Shown: positions 43,801 to 56,291, numbered from the stretch's first letter. The stretch is DNA of 64,000 bases from Zingiber officinale (GCF_018446385.1 NC_056004.1:5980767-6044766); one strand, 5' to 3'. Numbers and translations: made by a program. Notes: generated by a model not told the origin, from the letters alone.

Positions 43801-45200
43801 TGCATAACCTTGTTCACATATGCTTCAATAGAAAAGCTAATCCCAGCTTTCATGTTCACTTTTAGGTTAGCATTAGCACTTTGTTTTCAGGTGCTTATTC
43901 AGCAAAACTTATCATGATCGCATCGTATTTTTTTCATTGAACAGTTCTATTCTTGTTCACTTCCTACTGGATATTAAACATGATTTCACAATATTTTATG
44001 TTGCATCATTATTGGTTTGATGGACTTTGTGTGAGTTCTTTATTCAAATAATTATTAGTTTTATTTTTACTAGGATCATGATTTACATTGTTACATGTTT
44101 ATCATTTGAGCTGTAAGTGTCATGTCTGACGTATGCTTAAGTACCAATTACTATTATATCGGATCAAACATATTTGAAGTCTTAGCAATCAACTTCGTGT
44201 GAACTTTTAGGATTCCTAATCCTACATGAAAAATTACAGGAAAAAAAACTTGAATAAGTAAAAAATATTATTAACTAAAAGATCAATACAAAGTATTCTA
44301 ATCAATAGAGGTGGGTTTTGGTGGAGGTGACCAAGGTTTGTGCCCGACATTGGTACCCTTTTAGGCTTGGTGGTGTAGCAAGACAAGAAAGAAGATGGAG
44401 AGCAAGTTTGTGAGCAACACAGGTGAGAAGTGCCTGGGGAAAATTACTTGTGGAGGGATTTGGTGCAGGGAAATAATAACTCCGTGAATTAGAGGTTGTT
44501 GTACAATGGCAAGGTAACAGAGAATGCCGAAGGAAAATATTATTAATTGAAAGATGATAAAATACAAGGGATTCTAATCCTTTTCATAGACTCACCTTTT
44601 ATAGACCAAAAAAATTTAAACAATCTCAAATTTCTCTGTATAAAAATATAATAAATTACAAAAGTTTAATTGATTTAGACAGTTCAGCAATTTAAAATAG
44701 GATTTAAAATTTATTCTCCCTATATATTAGACGGTTGTCTGAAGTAGATCTACATTCTACGTCTCAACTCCATACCTTTGTTACCTACATCTCAAGTTAT
44801 GGTTTTCATCTTTTTTTTTTTCATATGTTGGAACCTAAGTTTACATTTTATCCATCTAGATCTATCTTTATGTATGCTAAGGCTGACATATACAGATTTA
44901 AGCTATTATTTTGTATTGACAGTTGGTGATCTTGTTATTGAAGAGAACAGTCCATCCAGTTGTCTGGATAGAAATGAACTGACTTCAAACCAGCCATTAC
45001 CCTCACCAAGTGACCAACAACAAAATGTCAATGCTTCTACATCTAGCAAATATAGTGGCAAAGAGGACGATCAAACTGCTGATACCTCACATAGTCGCAG
45101 GACTTCAAAGGGCATTCATATTTCAAATGGGGGTGGCTCGAATTCAGTTAGGAAGATCACAAAGATAGGGAAAAGATACTTCTGCTTTGCATCATTTTGA
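37896..45200 (+). CDS. NAC-domain transcription factor (six exons, 409 aa)
   Basis: Plant-specific nuclear DNA-binding regulator. Exons 37896-37912, 38868-39037, 40675-40925, 41027-41200, 43106-43445 and 44923-45200 total 1230 nt; every junction is GT-AG and the phases join without a stop. The NAC domain spans about residues 9-165: a divergent subdomain A (the family's PGFRF-type start is replaced by PGSVLVG, then MDEEVIRFLLGRR), B (VIADVNPFNDEPWNFP), C (IWFLYNP; KATRSGYWRQTG at 84-95, where most NACs have WKATGKD), D ([24 protein letters not shown], 109-132, well conserved) and E (SLYRVF, about 150). Exon 5 encodes an acidic, serine-rich stretch (SSDDSSIMSENSDEFFDP) typical of a NAC activation region. 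No transmembrane segment is seen at the C-terminus. The start is the first ATG after the TATA box, in a 17 nt exon. The NAC identity is firm; subgroup and targets are not known. Confidence 0.9.
42242..42332 (+). other. near-perfect stem-loop in NAC intron 5 (pre-miRNA-like or small foldback)
   Basis: Arms 42251-42272 and 42293-42314 are perfectly complementary over 22 bases (left arm starts TGTCATTGTTATTG) around a 20-base loop. A lower stem GCAAGGA/TCCTTGC extends it after a small internal loop. It lies in the transcribed strand of the gene. It could be a MITE-like foldback or a small-RNA precursor. Confidence 0.75.
42862..42879 (+). other. possible alternative last exon of the NAC gene
   Basis: A strong polypyrimidine tract and CAG (42841-42861) precede GCT CGA TGG GCT GGT TAA. 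Spliced in phase 0 after exon 4, this would add five residues and stop, giving a protein of about 209 aa with the NAC domain but without the acidic region. Confidence 0.3.
43662..43797 (+). repeat. triplicated 25-30 bp motif in NAC intron 5-6
   Basis: Three copies of CCTAA(A/G)GATCAGTTTT(G/T)CTACATT at about 43662, 43700 and 43753. Confidence 0.8.
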
Positions 45201-45427
45201 TCTTGCCTCTATTTGATGTGATTGACTCTATAGATCAATTAAGCAGTACAAGGGACAATATTCTTGTAATTTGTCAAATTTAGATATTGCTATGCCCTAC
45301 AAGTGTAATGGTAGAAATAGTTCATTTGCTTGTTAAGGATAAGGATACACACTACAGTTTGTAAATTTTGTGAATATTTGTTTCATCATTAATCATATGC
45401 AAATTATATATGTTTTTGAGTTCTGTA

Positions 45428-48400
45428 TAGGGGTGAGTAAAATTTCGATTAAATCGTCTGAATCGATGGATTTTTTAAAATTTGGTTTGATTATTTCAGA
45501 ATTTTGGTTAATTCGGTTAAATAAACCGATTATTTTGGATTTTCTCAGTTTGGGTCCAGTTTAAAAATTATCTATTCGGTTAAATCGAAAAAATTAAATT
45601 TTAACTTGAACCGGATTTAAAACTTGGGATAATGATGTAACTTCAATGTGGGGGTTGTTCGGCTAGGGTTTTAAAGTTTTAAATCCTAAATCCCTAAATC
45701 TCCTCATTTCATTCGCTCACCACTCGCGTATCCCCTTCCCACCCCGTTGCTCGATCCCCTCTGACTCCTCTCCGACTCTCGCCGTTGATCACCTGCGAGG
45801 TTGTGACTCCGCCGGTCAACCTTGCTCAACCCTCTCTCCTTTCGTCATGTCTTCGCATCTCTCTGTTGGTCCTCCCATCGTTGAGCACCTGTGAGGCTGT
45901 GACTCAGCATCTCCGTCGAATCTGATCCTCCTTGTTCCTCGAGCAAGCTCATTGCTCCCGAAGGGAGCCCCCTTGTCCTCGTGCTAGGACTGCCTCTATG
46001 GATAAATTGGAGGTATTTGCAGGAAATTCATTAAGGCGCAATTAGTTTGTGTTCTATTGATTGGATAGTTACTATATTTTAAGGGCTTTCGTTCCTAGAT
46101 TTTAGCTTCCTATTTTTTCTTCTTGTTTTTCACAATACACAAAATATTAGTTTTAATTCTTCTCTTTTCTTTTTCATTCCCAACCACATATTGGCAACTT
46201 TAGTTAGTAATTTTTGCATTGATCTTGTTATGACATGCATTTTTTATTAAACTCAAGTAGACAACAGTGTCTAGATATCCTGATAAGTATTATCATGCCT
46301 AGTTATAGTTAAGTTTCATATTTGTCTTTTAGTTTAGTTAATTATATTTTAAACAATGTTATCACACCTTGTAATTTTGAACAGTGTTTGTGATCTGTGA
46401 TCAGTATTTGTTTGAGATTAATGCAAGGAGATTTATCAAATATGGATATTAATAATAATTGTTTGAGATCAGAATATGAAATTGACCCTTCAGTGGGAAC
46501 AAAAACTATTATAGATTTTAAAGGAAAGGTAACCAAGAGAAAAGCAATGAAACCAAGAAATGAAGTATGGGGTCATTTCATAAAGTTTACTAATGATGCA
46601 TTAGATATGAAAGCCAAATTCAAATATTGTGATTTGTGATCCATATAGGAATGAGACAATAAGCTTGAGATCTCATATTACCTCATGTAAAAAATACACT
46701 AATGTTATTGAAACAACTCAAATACAGTTAAGTTTACAACAAAGTTTAAAAGAGGGTGAGATGTGTCTAACTTGGAAATTTAATCAAGATGCATCTAAAA
46801 AAGCATTAGCTAGAATGATCATAATGGATGAACTCCCTTTCAAATTTGTAGAAAGAGAAGGATTTAAAACATTGATGGCTATGGTATGTCCAAAGTTTTG
46901 AATTCCTTCAAGATAGACGGTTGCACGTGATTATATTAAATTATATACAATTGAAAGGGAAAAATTAAAAAAATTGTTGCATGACTCAGAACAAAGAGAT
47001 TATTTAACCATTGATACATGGATATCGATTCAGAAAATTAACTATATGTGTCTACAACTCATTTTATTGATACAAATTAGAATTTGTAGAAAAGAATTAT
47101 TAATTTTTGTCCAATTACAAGTCATAAAGGCGAGGCTATTAGTTTAGCTATTGAATATTGCTCGAGGGGTTGGGGAATTAACAAAATTTTCATTATTTCA
47201 GTTGATAATGCAAGTTCAAATGATGTTGCTATCAATAGTTGTAGAAAAAAGATGACTAATTGGGATTTCACTATTTTGAAGGGAGAATATGTTCATATGA
47301 GATAGGTCAGTAATGCAATCAAATATACTAAGCAATTCCCCTCTAGATTAAGCAAGTTCAAAGAATGTGTAGAGATTGAAAAAAATTGAAAGTAAGAACT
47401 CATTATGTTTAGAGGTACCAACTAGATGGAACTCAACTTTCTTGATGTTGAATACAACTCAAAAATTTGAAAGAGCTTTTGATAGGTTTAATGAACAAGA
47501 TTCATGTTTTAAATTAGATTTTCAATATACAGAATACCATGTTTTGAATGAGAATGAAGAGATGATACTTGAATCAGATGATAAACCTAAAAGAGAATTG
47601 AAGACTTTTGATGGGAAGCCAACAAGTGTAGATTGGAATAATGTTAGACTTTTTGTATATCTACTGCAAGTTTTTTATGAGCTAACATTAAAAGAATCAG
47701 GATTTTTGTATGTCGCATCCAATACTTTTGCACACGAAATTAGTTATATCCATGCTAGCTTGAAGGAGTGGCAAGAAAGTGATGATATTGATGAGTATTT
47801 GATGGGAATTAGAATGAAAAAAATGACAAATATTGGGGAGATCCCGAGAAAATGAATAAATTGGTTCCTATTGCGGTGGTACTTGATCCGAGATATAAAT
47901 TGGATTTTGTAGAATTTATGTCGATTGAATTATATGGAGATGAGAATGGTGCAAGAGTAGGAAAAAATAATAAAGGACACTTTATTTGCTTTGTACAAGA
48001 ATTATAAGGAAAAAATGGAGTCTCAATGTAATACTTCAATAGTTCCATCTATTTTAAAATCAATTGACAATGATAATACTTCAACAAATATGAGTGATTT
48101 GAAAACTCAATCAATCGTAACTAAGTATAAGAAATAAAAGACACAAGTTTTTAGTGATGGTAATATATTAGAATTAGATAATTATCTTAATGAAATAGTT
48201 GAAGAGTATTTTGATACTTTTGATATTTTGGGATGGTGAAAGCAAAATTGTCACAGATTTTCTATACTTACTCCTATTGTTCGTGATGTATTAGCTATTT
48301 CGATATCAACAATTACTTCAGAATCTGCTTTTAGTACTGGTGGTTGGATACTTGATTGTTTTAGGAATTCATTGACTCTTAAGGTTGTAGAAAGTCTTAT

Positions 48401-48458
48401 TTGTACTCAAGATTGGCTTCGCTTAAGTTTGAAATCACTCAACATTAAAGAATTTTAG
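45428..48458 (+). mobile_element. decayed autonomous-type hAT transposon in the NAC 3' flank
   Basis: Begins near TAGGGGTGAGTAAAATTTCG, a start seen in plant hAT families, followed by repeated AATTCGGTTAAA-type subterminal words (45440-45620), a GC-rich leader (45700-46000) and the transposase remnant. A matching right terminal repeat was not found before 49 kb, so the 3' end appears lost. It starts about 230 bases past the NAC stop codon and may therefore lie in or near that gene's 3' UTR. Confidence 0.65.
46421..48458 (+). pseudogene. hAT transposase (BED finger and C-terminal dimerisation type), broken
   Basis: Segments in order match plant BED-type hAT transposases. A BED-like finger (EVWGHFIKF, then KFKYCDL with the first Cys replaced by Phe, then LRSHITSC in another frame) is followed by ARMIIMDELPFKFVEREGF (about 46810), LCLEVPTRWNSTFLML (47400), LYVASNTFAHEI and HASLKEW (47705-47770), AVVLDPRYKLDFVEF (47875) and the hAT dimerisation region VLAISISTITSESAFSTGG (48290-48350) to WLRLSLKSL. 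Multiple stops and frameshifts inactivate it. Intact proteins of this family cut and paste hAT elements in the nucleus. Confidence 0.88.
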
Positions 48459-49024
48459 AGGATATGCAAAAACTTGAAAACGGTAAATTTTCCTCTTTTA
48501 AAAAATATAATTAGATTTTTATTTATAATTATAAATTTTATTTATTTAACTTATATATTTTTATCAGAAATCTGAAACATTATAATGGACTCATCTTCTT
48601 ACCACACCGGTGACATAATAATCATTAATATATTTAAATGTTGTATTTTATTTAAATTGATCTAGATACTATGAACATGAAGTTATCTGATGATGTAAGT
48701 GTTGTTATTTCTAGTTTACTCAATGTGATGATATATTAGACGTTTGGAAACTTTAAGATAACAAAATGATGGTATCTATAGAGAGAATATTGCAAGGACA
48801 AATAATAGAAAAATTATATGATACTAAAAGAAAATCAAATGGTTACTGTGGGTGCAGTTTGTGGACAACACAGATCCCTTAGAATGTGAATCAGAAAAAT
48901 GAGGCAGGCTTAATAATTTGTTGGAAAATCCTTTATGATTCTTATTCCTCAATTTTGGTGGTGTTTGCAATTGTATAGAATCACTTGGTGAAAGAAAAAT
49001 GTATCTCAAATTAAAAAAATGCAG
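48459..49024. other. AT-rich flank, nothing recognised
   Basis: No coding sequence or element end was identified between the hAT remnant and the LTR that follows. Confidence 0.4.
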
Positions 49025-49347
49025 TGATAGTAGGAAATGGAGGAAGTGGGGACGTGGGAACATGTCCATGTTCCTCATTACTCTTGATGAAAAAAGACCA
49101 TCATACCCCTAGGTCATTTCCCTTTATAAATAGTACGTCCAAGGATCATGAGGGGTGCAACGTAGAGAGAGGAAGGAGAATATCTGAGGTGGGATTGGTT
49201 CGTGGAATTGAGGAAGACTTTCTGATCCTGTGATCGCTCTTCCGACAGTGAGTCTTGCCGACTCCGATTGCAGATCTGCGGGAGATCAATGTAAGCATTT
49301 ACTGTTTATCAATTTAATTCATATCCATACATTTAGAATAATCAACA
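49025..49347 (+). mobile_element. short copia-type LTR (5' LTR)
   Basis: Runs from TGATAGTAGG to AATCAACA (about 323 bp) with a TATA box TATAAATA near 49123. It is directly followed by a primer-binding site. The left border is chosen from the TG and is less certain than the right. Confidence 0.6.
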
Positions 49348-49348
49348 A

Positions 49349-49363
49349 TGGTATCAGAGTCCA
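49349..49363 (+). promoter_or_regulatory. primer-binding site, initiator tRNA-Met
   Basis: TGGTATCAGAGTCC, one base after the LTR's CA end, complementary to the 3' end of initiator tRNA-Met with slight decay. Confidence 0.75.
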
Positions 49364-50268
49364 AGTTAGTTCTAAATGCATGTACGATCTCCCGTTTAAA
49401 ATTGATGTCCTCTTATTTGCTATCACTCCGATTTATTTTGTTGTCTGCCGTTAACACGATGGCAAAATCGTGTCCATGTCGCGATCTACTTCAATTGCCG
49501 ACACCATAGGCCTCAAAGAACACCCATAGAATTTGTATCCGATTTTGGGCGGTGACTGTGTTCATGGCCGCCTCCTGCATAGGCCTTGCATCATTAGAAG
49601 ACGTTGGTGGCAACGATCCATGGTCGACGATGACATTTATGTTGGTCGGCAACGTGCTCGAGGTGGTCTCTTGTAGTTTTTACACAGCGTTCGTTGCTGT
49701 GAGGCTGGCTGCAGAGGGGAGGCGATGGGCGGTGACCAGCGTTCATTGCTGTGAGGCTGTGTGTGGCGTGGGTTTGTGGTGGAGAAACAAGCGGCAGAAA
49801 AAAAAACGTGAACAGATAAGTTCTCACGTTCCATGCATACAAATATTTAATTATTTGCAAAATAGTAGGTTTAATAAAAAAACAAAATAACGTTTTTTTT
49901 CTTTGCATGTAAAGTTTTTATATATAGATATAAAAAAGGGTAAAACCTGAGCATTTAGCTTCACGTGAATGAACATAAAGGAAATTTTATCCTTCTGTTA
50001 ATTGGTCTAGTTTTAAGTAAAAAAGTTTAAATTTGGATTGATTAATTGGACTTAATTAAATATGATCAAATAATTAGATTTATTCTATTAGGTTAGATTT
50101 GATCAAATGATTAGATTTATTCTAATCGATCAGACTTAAACCAATGGATATCGGCTTGATCAAACGGACTTGAGTTTTATCAATAAATCTGAAATTGGTA
50201 TAAATTGACTTACATTAAACGGTAACAGAAAATAGGTGCAAAAATCTCTGTTCAATTAGATTAGTTCT
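49364..50268. other. truncated retrotransposon leader and AT-rich spacer
   Basis: After the primer site no gag could be recognised. A duplicated block (GCGTTC(G/A)TTGCTGTGAGGCTG, 49686 and 49738) and AT-rich DNA with repeated TGATCAAAT..TTAGATTTATTCTA (50070-50130) follow. Reading frames here lack known motifs. Confidence 0.4.
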
Positions 50269-51003
50269 TGATCCGGCGGTAAGAATGGGGGATCCACTTC
50301 CTGAAGGGTCTCAGCTTGAGGACAGATGGAGGGCTGACTAAGCGGTTAATGGCCGCGCCGAGCAGCTGAGTAGGTCCGAGCGGAACCAAAGATAACCCAG
50401 CCATGGGCTTGGGTTTCCGACGCCAAGGCGAGAGAACCGAATGGCCGAGCGGGGCGTCTTCCCGGCTGGGACCGAAGGGCCGAGCGGGTGGTCCGTTCGG
50501 CCAGGATAAGGGCGAGGGTACGAAGATTAGCCGAGCGACCTATTCGTTCGGCTCGGGATATGGGATGTCAGCAAAGGCGTGTCTGATGATTAGGCCGTAC
50601 ACAAGTTTGCACGAGGGAGGATCTCGCCGTCACATCCTGGAGAGGTTGACATAGTAGCGGTATGGCCTTATGGACGTCTTTCTGACAGCCCCATACCTGA
50701 GCATGGTCCTTCTGACAGACCCATACCTGGGCATGGTCGAAAGCAGGTGATTGCTTTGATTGGCGCGCCCAGGCTCCTTCGAGAGGTCTATATAAGGTCT
50801 CCATTTCTTCACCGGAGGTACGCGAGTCTTCATTCTGCAGCCACCTTCTTCCTCTATTCCCTTGCCTAACTTAAGCGTCGGAGGGCCGTCGCCGGGACAC
50901 CCCCCCCGGCTCGGTTTTGTTGCAGGTTCACCGGAGCACTCGAGGATCCAGCAAGAAGCGCCACACCCCCAGCTTCCGTTGACTCCTGGTTCGGACAGGA
51001 TCA
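50269..51003 (+). repeat. 5' LTR of the gypsy element
   Basis: 735 bp from TGATCCGGCGG to GGACAGGATCA, with a TGATCC/GGATCA terminal inverted repeat. TATATAAGG near 50791 is the likely TATA box. GCCGAGCGG-rich words fill its first half, and a C-run lies near 50900. Confidence 0.85.
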
Positions 51004-51004
51004 A

Positions 51005-51022
51005 TTTGGCGTCGTCTGTGGG
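51005..51022 (+). promoter_or_regulatory. primer-binding site of the gypsy element
   Basis: TTGGCGTCGTCTGTGGG one base after the LTR; the minus-strand copy at 12940-12957 reads TTGGCACCGTCTGTGGG. The shared TGGCNCCGTC core suits the 3' end of a tRNA such as tRNA-Asp, but the tRNA was not verified. Confidence 0.6.
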
Positions 51023-51048
51023 AACGCTCCTGCATCCGACTGGAAACA

Positions 51049-52599
51049 ATGGATGAGGTCGGACGACAACACACGGTGACGCTTTCTACGGAAGAACTCG
51101 AGGCTCTGGTCGAGATAAGGGCCGCCAAACTTGTGGAGCAAAAACAGAAAGCAGCAGCCGAGCGGCCAGAGCAACAAGCAACATCTGCGTCGAGTGGCCG
51201 AGCAGAAGCACCTCAAGCCACCGTTGCATTCCATCGGGCCTTATTTCGCACCCCTGAAGCTGTACCAGCTCGAAGAGATAGAGGATCTTCTTCAGACGAA
51301 ATGCCAAGGCGAGATGACAGAAAAGGGAAAGCTTCCCGAGCGGATCAATCGCCAATTCTCGGAGGCTATTCTACGAGACCCTCTACCCAAGCACTACGTG
51401 CCCCCGACGATCGGCGAGTACAACGGAACAACGGACCCGGATGATCATCTGGGTAAATTTGATAACACAGCTACGCTCCATCAATATACAGATGGCGTAA
51501 AGTGCCGAGTCTTTCTTACCACTCTTTCTGGATCGGCTCAACGGTGGTTTCGGAGGCTGCCGGACGGATACATCACAAGCTTCAAGGACTTCCGAACGGC
51601 ATTCCTCCACCACTTCGCCAGCAGTCGGCGTTATCAGAAGACAAGTGTCAGCTTGTTCGCCATCAAACAGGAAGCCCGCGAATCTCTCCGAGCCTACATT
51701 CAGCGATTCAACACTGTGGCCATGGACATTCCAACAGCCACCTCGGAGACCATGATGAATGCCTTCACACAGGGTCTAGTGGATGGGGATTTTTTCCGAT
51801 CACTCATTCGGAAACCGCCCCGAGATTACGATCATATGCTATACCGAGCCAATGAATACATCAACGTGGAGGAAGCGCAAGCGGCCAGGAAAAAAGAAAT
51901 ACCAACCGAACGGGCTCCTCCTGCCGAGCGGAGACCCTTCGCCGCTCATCAACCGCCGAAAGGACCAAGAGCTGAAGCAATCCGCTCCCCTCGTATGAGG
52001 TCCCAAGTGCAAGAAGTAGCTGTCGCTCGGAGCAAGCCCAAGAAGAAATGGACCCCTATGTTCTGCTCCTTCCACCGGACGGATACGCACAACACTAGGG
52101 ATTGTCGAAGTCTTCCCTTCGTGGCTAATCCCGTTCCCAGGAATGCCGAACGACGGTCTCCTTCCATCGACAGGAGACAAAGGACCCATGAAGCCGACCG
52201 GACCCGCACCGAGAGACGACATCAGCAGACGCTCGATCGGCACCGCTCTCCAAGACAGGAGAGTCGTCGAGCGTCCAGAGAACGGTCCCGACCGTCCACT
52301 CGGGAAGAGAAAAATAGGAGCAATACTTCTCGGGACGAGATCAACGTTATTGCTGGTGGGCCGACCGGCGGAGACTCCAACCGAGCCAGAAAGGCAGGTG
52401 TCCGGCAGCTCCAGATCCACGCAGTCGGTTGCAGCCAAGAGCGGGCAAGTGGACCGGAAATCACTTTCGGGCCTGGGGACTTAGAAGGAGTTGAAGTGCC
52501 CCACGACGACGCTCTGCTCGTTAAAGCGGTAATAGCAAATTACACTATTCACCGCATATTTGTTGACACAGGGAGCTCGGTCAACATTATATTCAAGAA
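51049..52599 (+). pseudogene. gypsy gag and start of protease, frameshifted
   Basis: Gag is the particle-forming protein and the protease would process it. Translation starts MDEVGRQHTVTLSTEELEAL in one frame. Near 51330-51345 the frame must change to continue ERINRQFSEAILRDPLP; compared with the relative at 12912 several codons are missing there. The Retrotrans_gag core lies at 51410-51880 (DPDDHLGKFD, TLSGSAQRWFRRLP, ESLRAYIQRFN). A Cys/His box follows (CSFHRTDTHNTRDC, about 52066-52107), then a basic Arg/Ser-rich stretch, then the aspartic protease with DTGSSVNIIF (active-site DTG, about 52566). The frame is cut at 52599 by an insertion. Confidence 0.88.
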
Positions 52600-53932
52600 T
52601 GTTAGGACCAAAAGTAGCTAGAGGGGGGGGGGGTGAATAGCTCGTCGCTTTCGCTCGTTGCTCGGCGTTGCTTGTTTCTTCAAAGATGTGCAGCGGAAAT
52701 ACAAAGAAACAATCATGCAATGCTAACACGGTTGGTTTACTTGGTATCCACCTCACAAGAGGTGACTAATCCAAGGATCCACACCAACACACACACCCTC
52801 CACTAAGTAAAACTCTCCTTTATGGTAACTACCAAGGGCGGAGAAGCTCTACACAACTCAATACAAGAAGAGAGGGAAAGGATACAAGAAATACAAGCTT
52901 ACAAGCTTACAATGAGTATAAACCCTAACCCTAGCTTCTCTTCTTGGCTTTGATCCGCCTCTTGACTTGGAGAACTTCCAAGATCCTTCAAGAACTGGCG
53001 ATTTGAGCTTTGTGAATGCTGTGGAGGAGCTGGCGAGAGATCTGGAGTGAATCGGTGAAGAGATGCCGAAGGAATCGTGCGCCTGCGGCCTTTATCGACG
53101 CTAACGGTCGGATCCCGATCGATTCGAATATTCCCAATCGATCGGGGAGGCTTTGGATCGATCCACGGATCGATCCAGAGCGCCTCTGTGCTCTGGAGTA
53201 ACGCCTGGATCGATCCACGGATCGATCCAGCGCTTATCGCGCGAAGCAGCATCGTCCCGATCGATTCACTGATCGATTGGGACATCTGGATCGATCCACG
53301 GATCGATCCAGAGGCTCTCTGTTCACTAGAAAAGGCCTGGATCGATCCACTGATCGATCCAGCTCCTGGATCGATCTACTGATCGATCCAACACTTGGTT
53401 TTTGCCCAAAACCAAGTTCCAAGCCTCTCAAACCAACATCCGGTCAATCTTGACCTGTTGGTAAATCATGCCTAGCATATGGTCACTCCTTTGACCTGCT
53501 AGGACTTCCCACCAAGTGTCTGGTCAATCCCTTTGACCCACTTGGGCTTATACCAGATGTCCGGTCAATCCCTTTGACCTATCCGTATTTCCTCGTGCCA
53601 AGTATCCAGTCAATCCTTTGACCTACTTGGACTTCCCAACACCAGATGTCCGATCGTCCTTGATCCATCTGGATTTTCCCTTGCCTGGCTTCACTCACCA
53701 GGACTTTCACCTAGCTTCACTCACTAGGGTTTTCCAATCTGCCTGGCTTCACTCACCAGGACTTCCATTCTACCTAACATCCCAGTTAGGACTTCCCAGT
53801 CAAGTATCCGGTCAACCTTGACCTACTTGACTCTTCTTCAATCAATTTCTTATTGTCAAACATCTAAACTCAAACCAAGACTCAGCTTGGTCAACCAGGT
53901 CAACCTTGACCTGAGGGATGTTGCACCAACAA
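52600..53932 (-). repeat. 3' LTR of the 52600-59502 element
   Basis: On the minus strand TGTTGGTGCAACATCCC to CCTAACA. Contains five 24 bp units made of the 12 bp palindrome TGGATCGATCCA and a near copy (53154, 53206, 53287, 53338, 53367), and repeated 'TCACTCACCAGGACTT' blocks (53690-53760). Nearly identical to 58200-59502 except for short indels. Confidence 0.93.
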
Positions 53933-53948
53933 TCTCCCCCTTTTTGAT
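53933..53948 (-). promoter_or_regulatory. polypurine tract
   Basis: On the minus strand CAAAAAGGGGGAGAT directly precedes the LTR start TGTTGG. Confidence 0.85.
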
Positions 53949-56291
53949 GTTTGATAATACCACAATAACACGTACAATACCACATGTAAGTTAGGCTAAT
54001 CCTATAGCCTCAATCTTCATGCCACCAGGTAATGAACACATAAATTAAGCTCTTCATTTTCCCCCTAAGAGGGCACACTCCCTCTAGGTAATGAAAGCCT
54101 AACTTACACCCATTCATAGGTCCTTTCATTCTCCCCCTATTGGCACACATCAACCCATCTTTGGGCACACATCAACCCTTTCCCCAATTTTGGGTACGCA
54201 TCAACAAATCCATTTGTTGACGACTCTCCCCCTGAAGAGTTGCTCATCGTTGTTCACAACATCACTCGTTGTGATCAACATGATAATGAAGGTCTCATAC
54301 CCTTCATTTATCCTTAACTTCTCCCTCAATGTAGACAAATACCCAACCTTGAGTATTTTCTAACCACTTGAGTTCCCACTTGAAATAATGAGGATATCCA
54401 CTCCCCATTTCAAGGTCAAAAGCTCATACATGAGCATTTTCTTTAAAGAATGTTAACCACCTTCCAAGGTTCATGAAAAATAAATTTTTCATGTCTTTAA
54501 AGAGTCCCTCCCCCTAAAGACATGGTGGTAAACTTCTGTCATTGCACCAACAATGACTTGGAATCCCTAAACCTTTAGGAAACCCAGATTTAGAAGTTTT
54601 GAGGTTCAAATACTCAAAATTTGAAACAAACCTCAACCTAAACTTCAATAAAGCCTTCCTTAACCAATCCATCCTTGTTTTCTCATGAAAACACCCTTTG
54701 TATGTATACAAATGTATTTTGGGGTTTTGAATTTGGTTACCTAGACTCAAAGAGGTTCAAAGATGCTGAAATCAGGTCTTCCCAGCCAAAATCAGCAATT
54801 TGGATCGATTGGAGTTGGGTTCCAATCGATTGAACCTTTCTGAATCGATCCACTGATCGATTCAGACTACCTGGATCGATCGGCTGATCGATCCAGCGAG
54901 CTTCTGCTCGCGGGAGACTTTCCTTCTGAATCGATCCACGGATCGATTCAGGCACTCCAATCGATCCATGGATCGATCGAAGCTCTGATAGTTGCTGAAA
55001 TTCCATTTCAGTCAACTTCAGAAACCCCTAGAAAATTCTACAAAAATCCAAAAATCATAAAATTTCGTGTAGACATTATTTAGGGCATACTTAATCATGG
55101 AAAAATAGTTTTCTATGAAAATACATCATATTTTCAAAGATTGACACAAGCTTGAAAACTTGCTAAAACTTTAGCGTTTTCTTCAAGTTTGTGTCTAACT
55201 ATTCAATGGTGATTACTATCAAAAGATAGCCTTCACCATGGTTTTCCAAAAGCATTTTAAAAACATTTTCAAAATCAATATCCCATCATGTTCCTTGGGC
55301 ATAATGCACATGACTTGTACATTAGCTTTCCCAATGATGGGAAAACACATAACTATGTGTTTTGATGAACCTAAAACTCAAAAGAGTGCACTAAATCAAC
55401 ATCTTGAGCTTTATTCATCATCCTAACATCTCACTTGTATCTAATGTGTACTAAAAACACATACAAGTCATCTTATAGGTCTTTGTGAGATGTAGATTTT
55501 GGTTTTGCCCTTAATCTAGGGATCATGCATATCTATCTAGGCATTTTGGAGATATTAGACACCCACCTAGGATGTCACTTATTAATAAGTGTTGTTAAAT
55601 GCTTTTTGTCCTTAATTACAAGGAATTAAACTTAATGCATGATAATGTTATGGCATACATCAAAAAGAAATAATTTTTCAAAAGAAAATATCCTATAACT
55701 ACATGATGTATGAATGTCATGACATGGTATTTTTGGATTTTTCATAATAAAACACGAATGCAAAAATAGACATGATGTCATGGCATATGATGGGCAAACA
55801 ATCATGGCAAGATTTAGCATAAATAAAATATATCTAGATTAACTATCTAAGTATCCTTAAAACCTTAGCTAAACTTACAACTTAAACCTAGATTGCCCTA
55901 AAGTGCTTCAAGAAAATGCCAAAGCCTAAATTGGCATTTCTAATTCCCTTGATTAATTTATGCCAGTCGAAATTAAGCATATCCTCAAATGTTGGCATAT
56001 TTCATTTTTCACAAAAGTAGCACTTTTAAATTAAGGCCCGGATTGCCTTAAATTTTCTAAGAACATACTAAAATCCCAACTTGGTAGTTCTTATGAATTT
56101 CCCAATATGTGCCATTTAAGATTAAAATCAATTCTTCCACTATTAGGCACATTTTACTCTTTCAAGGAGTAAATAATAATTCCATTTCATTTTCAAAGGT
56201 TAACAAAACCTTGAAAATGCTCCTTGAGTGTCAATTTCCTCAAAGTTGGGTTAACTACCCTTCTAATCGGAGTTGACACTCTCTAACCCAT
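53949..56291 (-). mobile_element. non-coding internal region of the 52600 element
   Basis: Lies between gag and the 3' LTR on the minus strand. No frame of interest. Collinear with 25491-27253 of the older relative. Carries another GATCGAT palindrome group at 54790-54980. Length and lack of coding recall LARD-type elements. Confidence 0.7.

Noticed and set aside
49552..49890. 112-codon frame after the copia primer site considered as gag
   Set aside because: No gag motif; it begins well after the leader and contains an internal duplicated block.
53016..53431. Proteins with repeated 'GSIRGSIQ/DRSVDRS' patterns
   Set aside because: Translation of GATCGATC palindromes in LTRs; present in both LTRs and on both strands.
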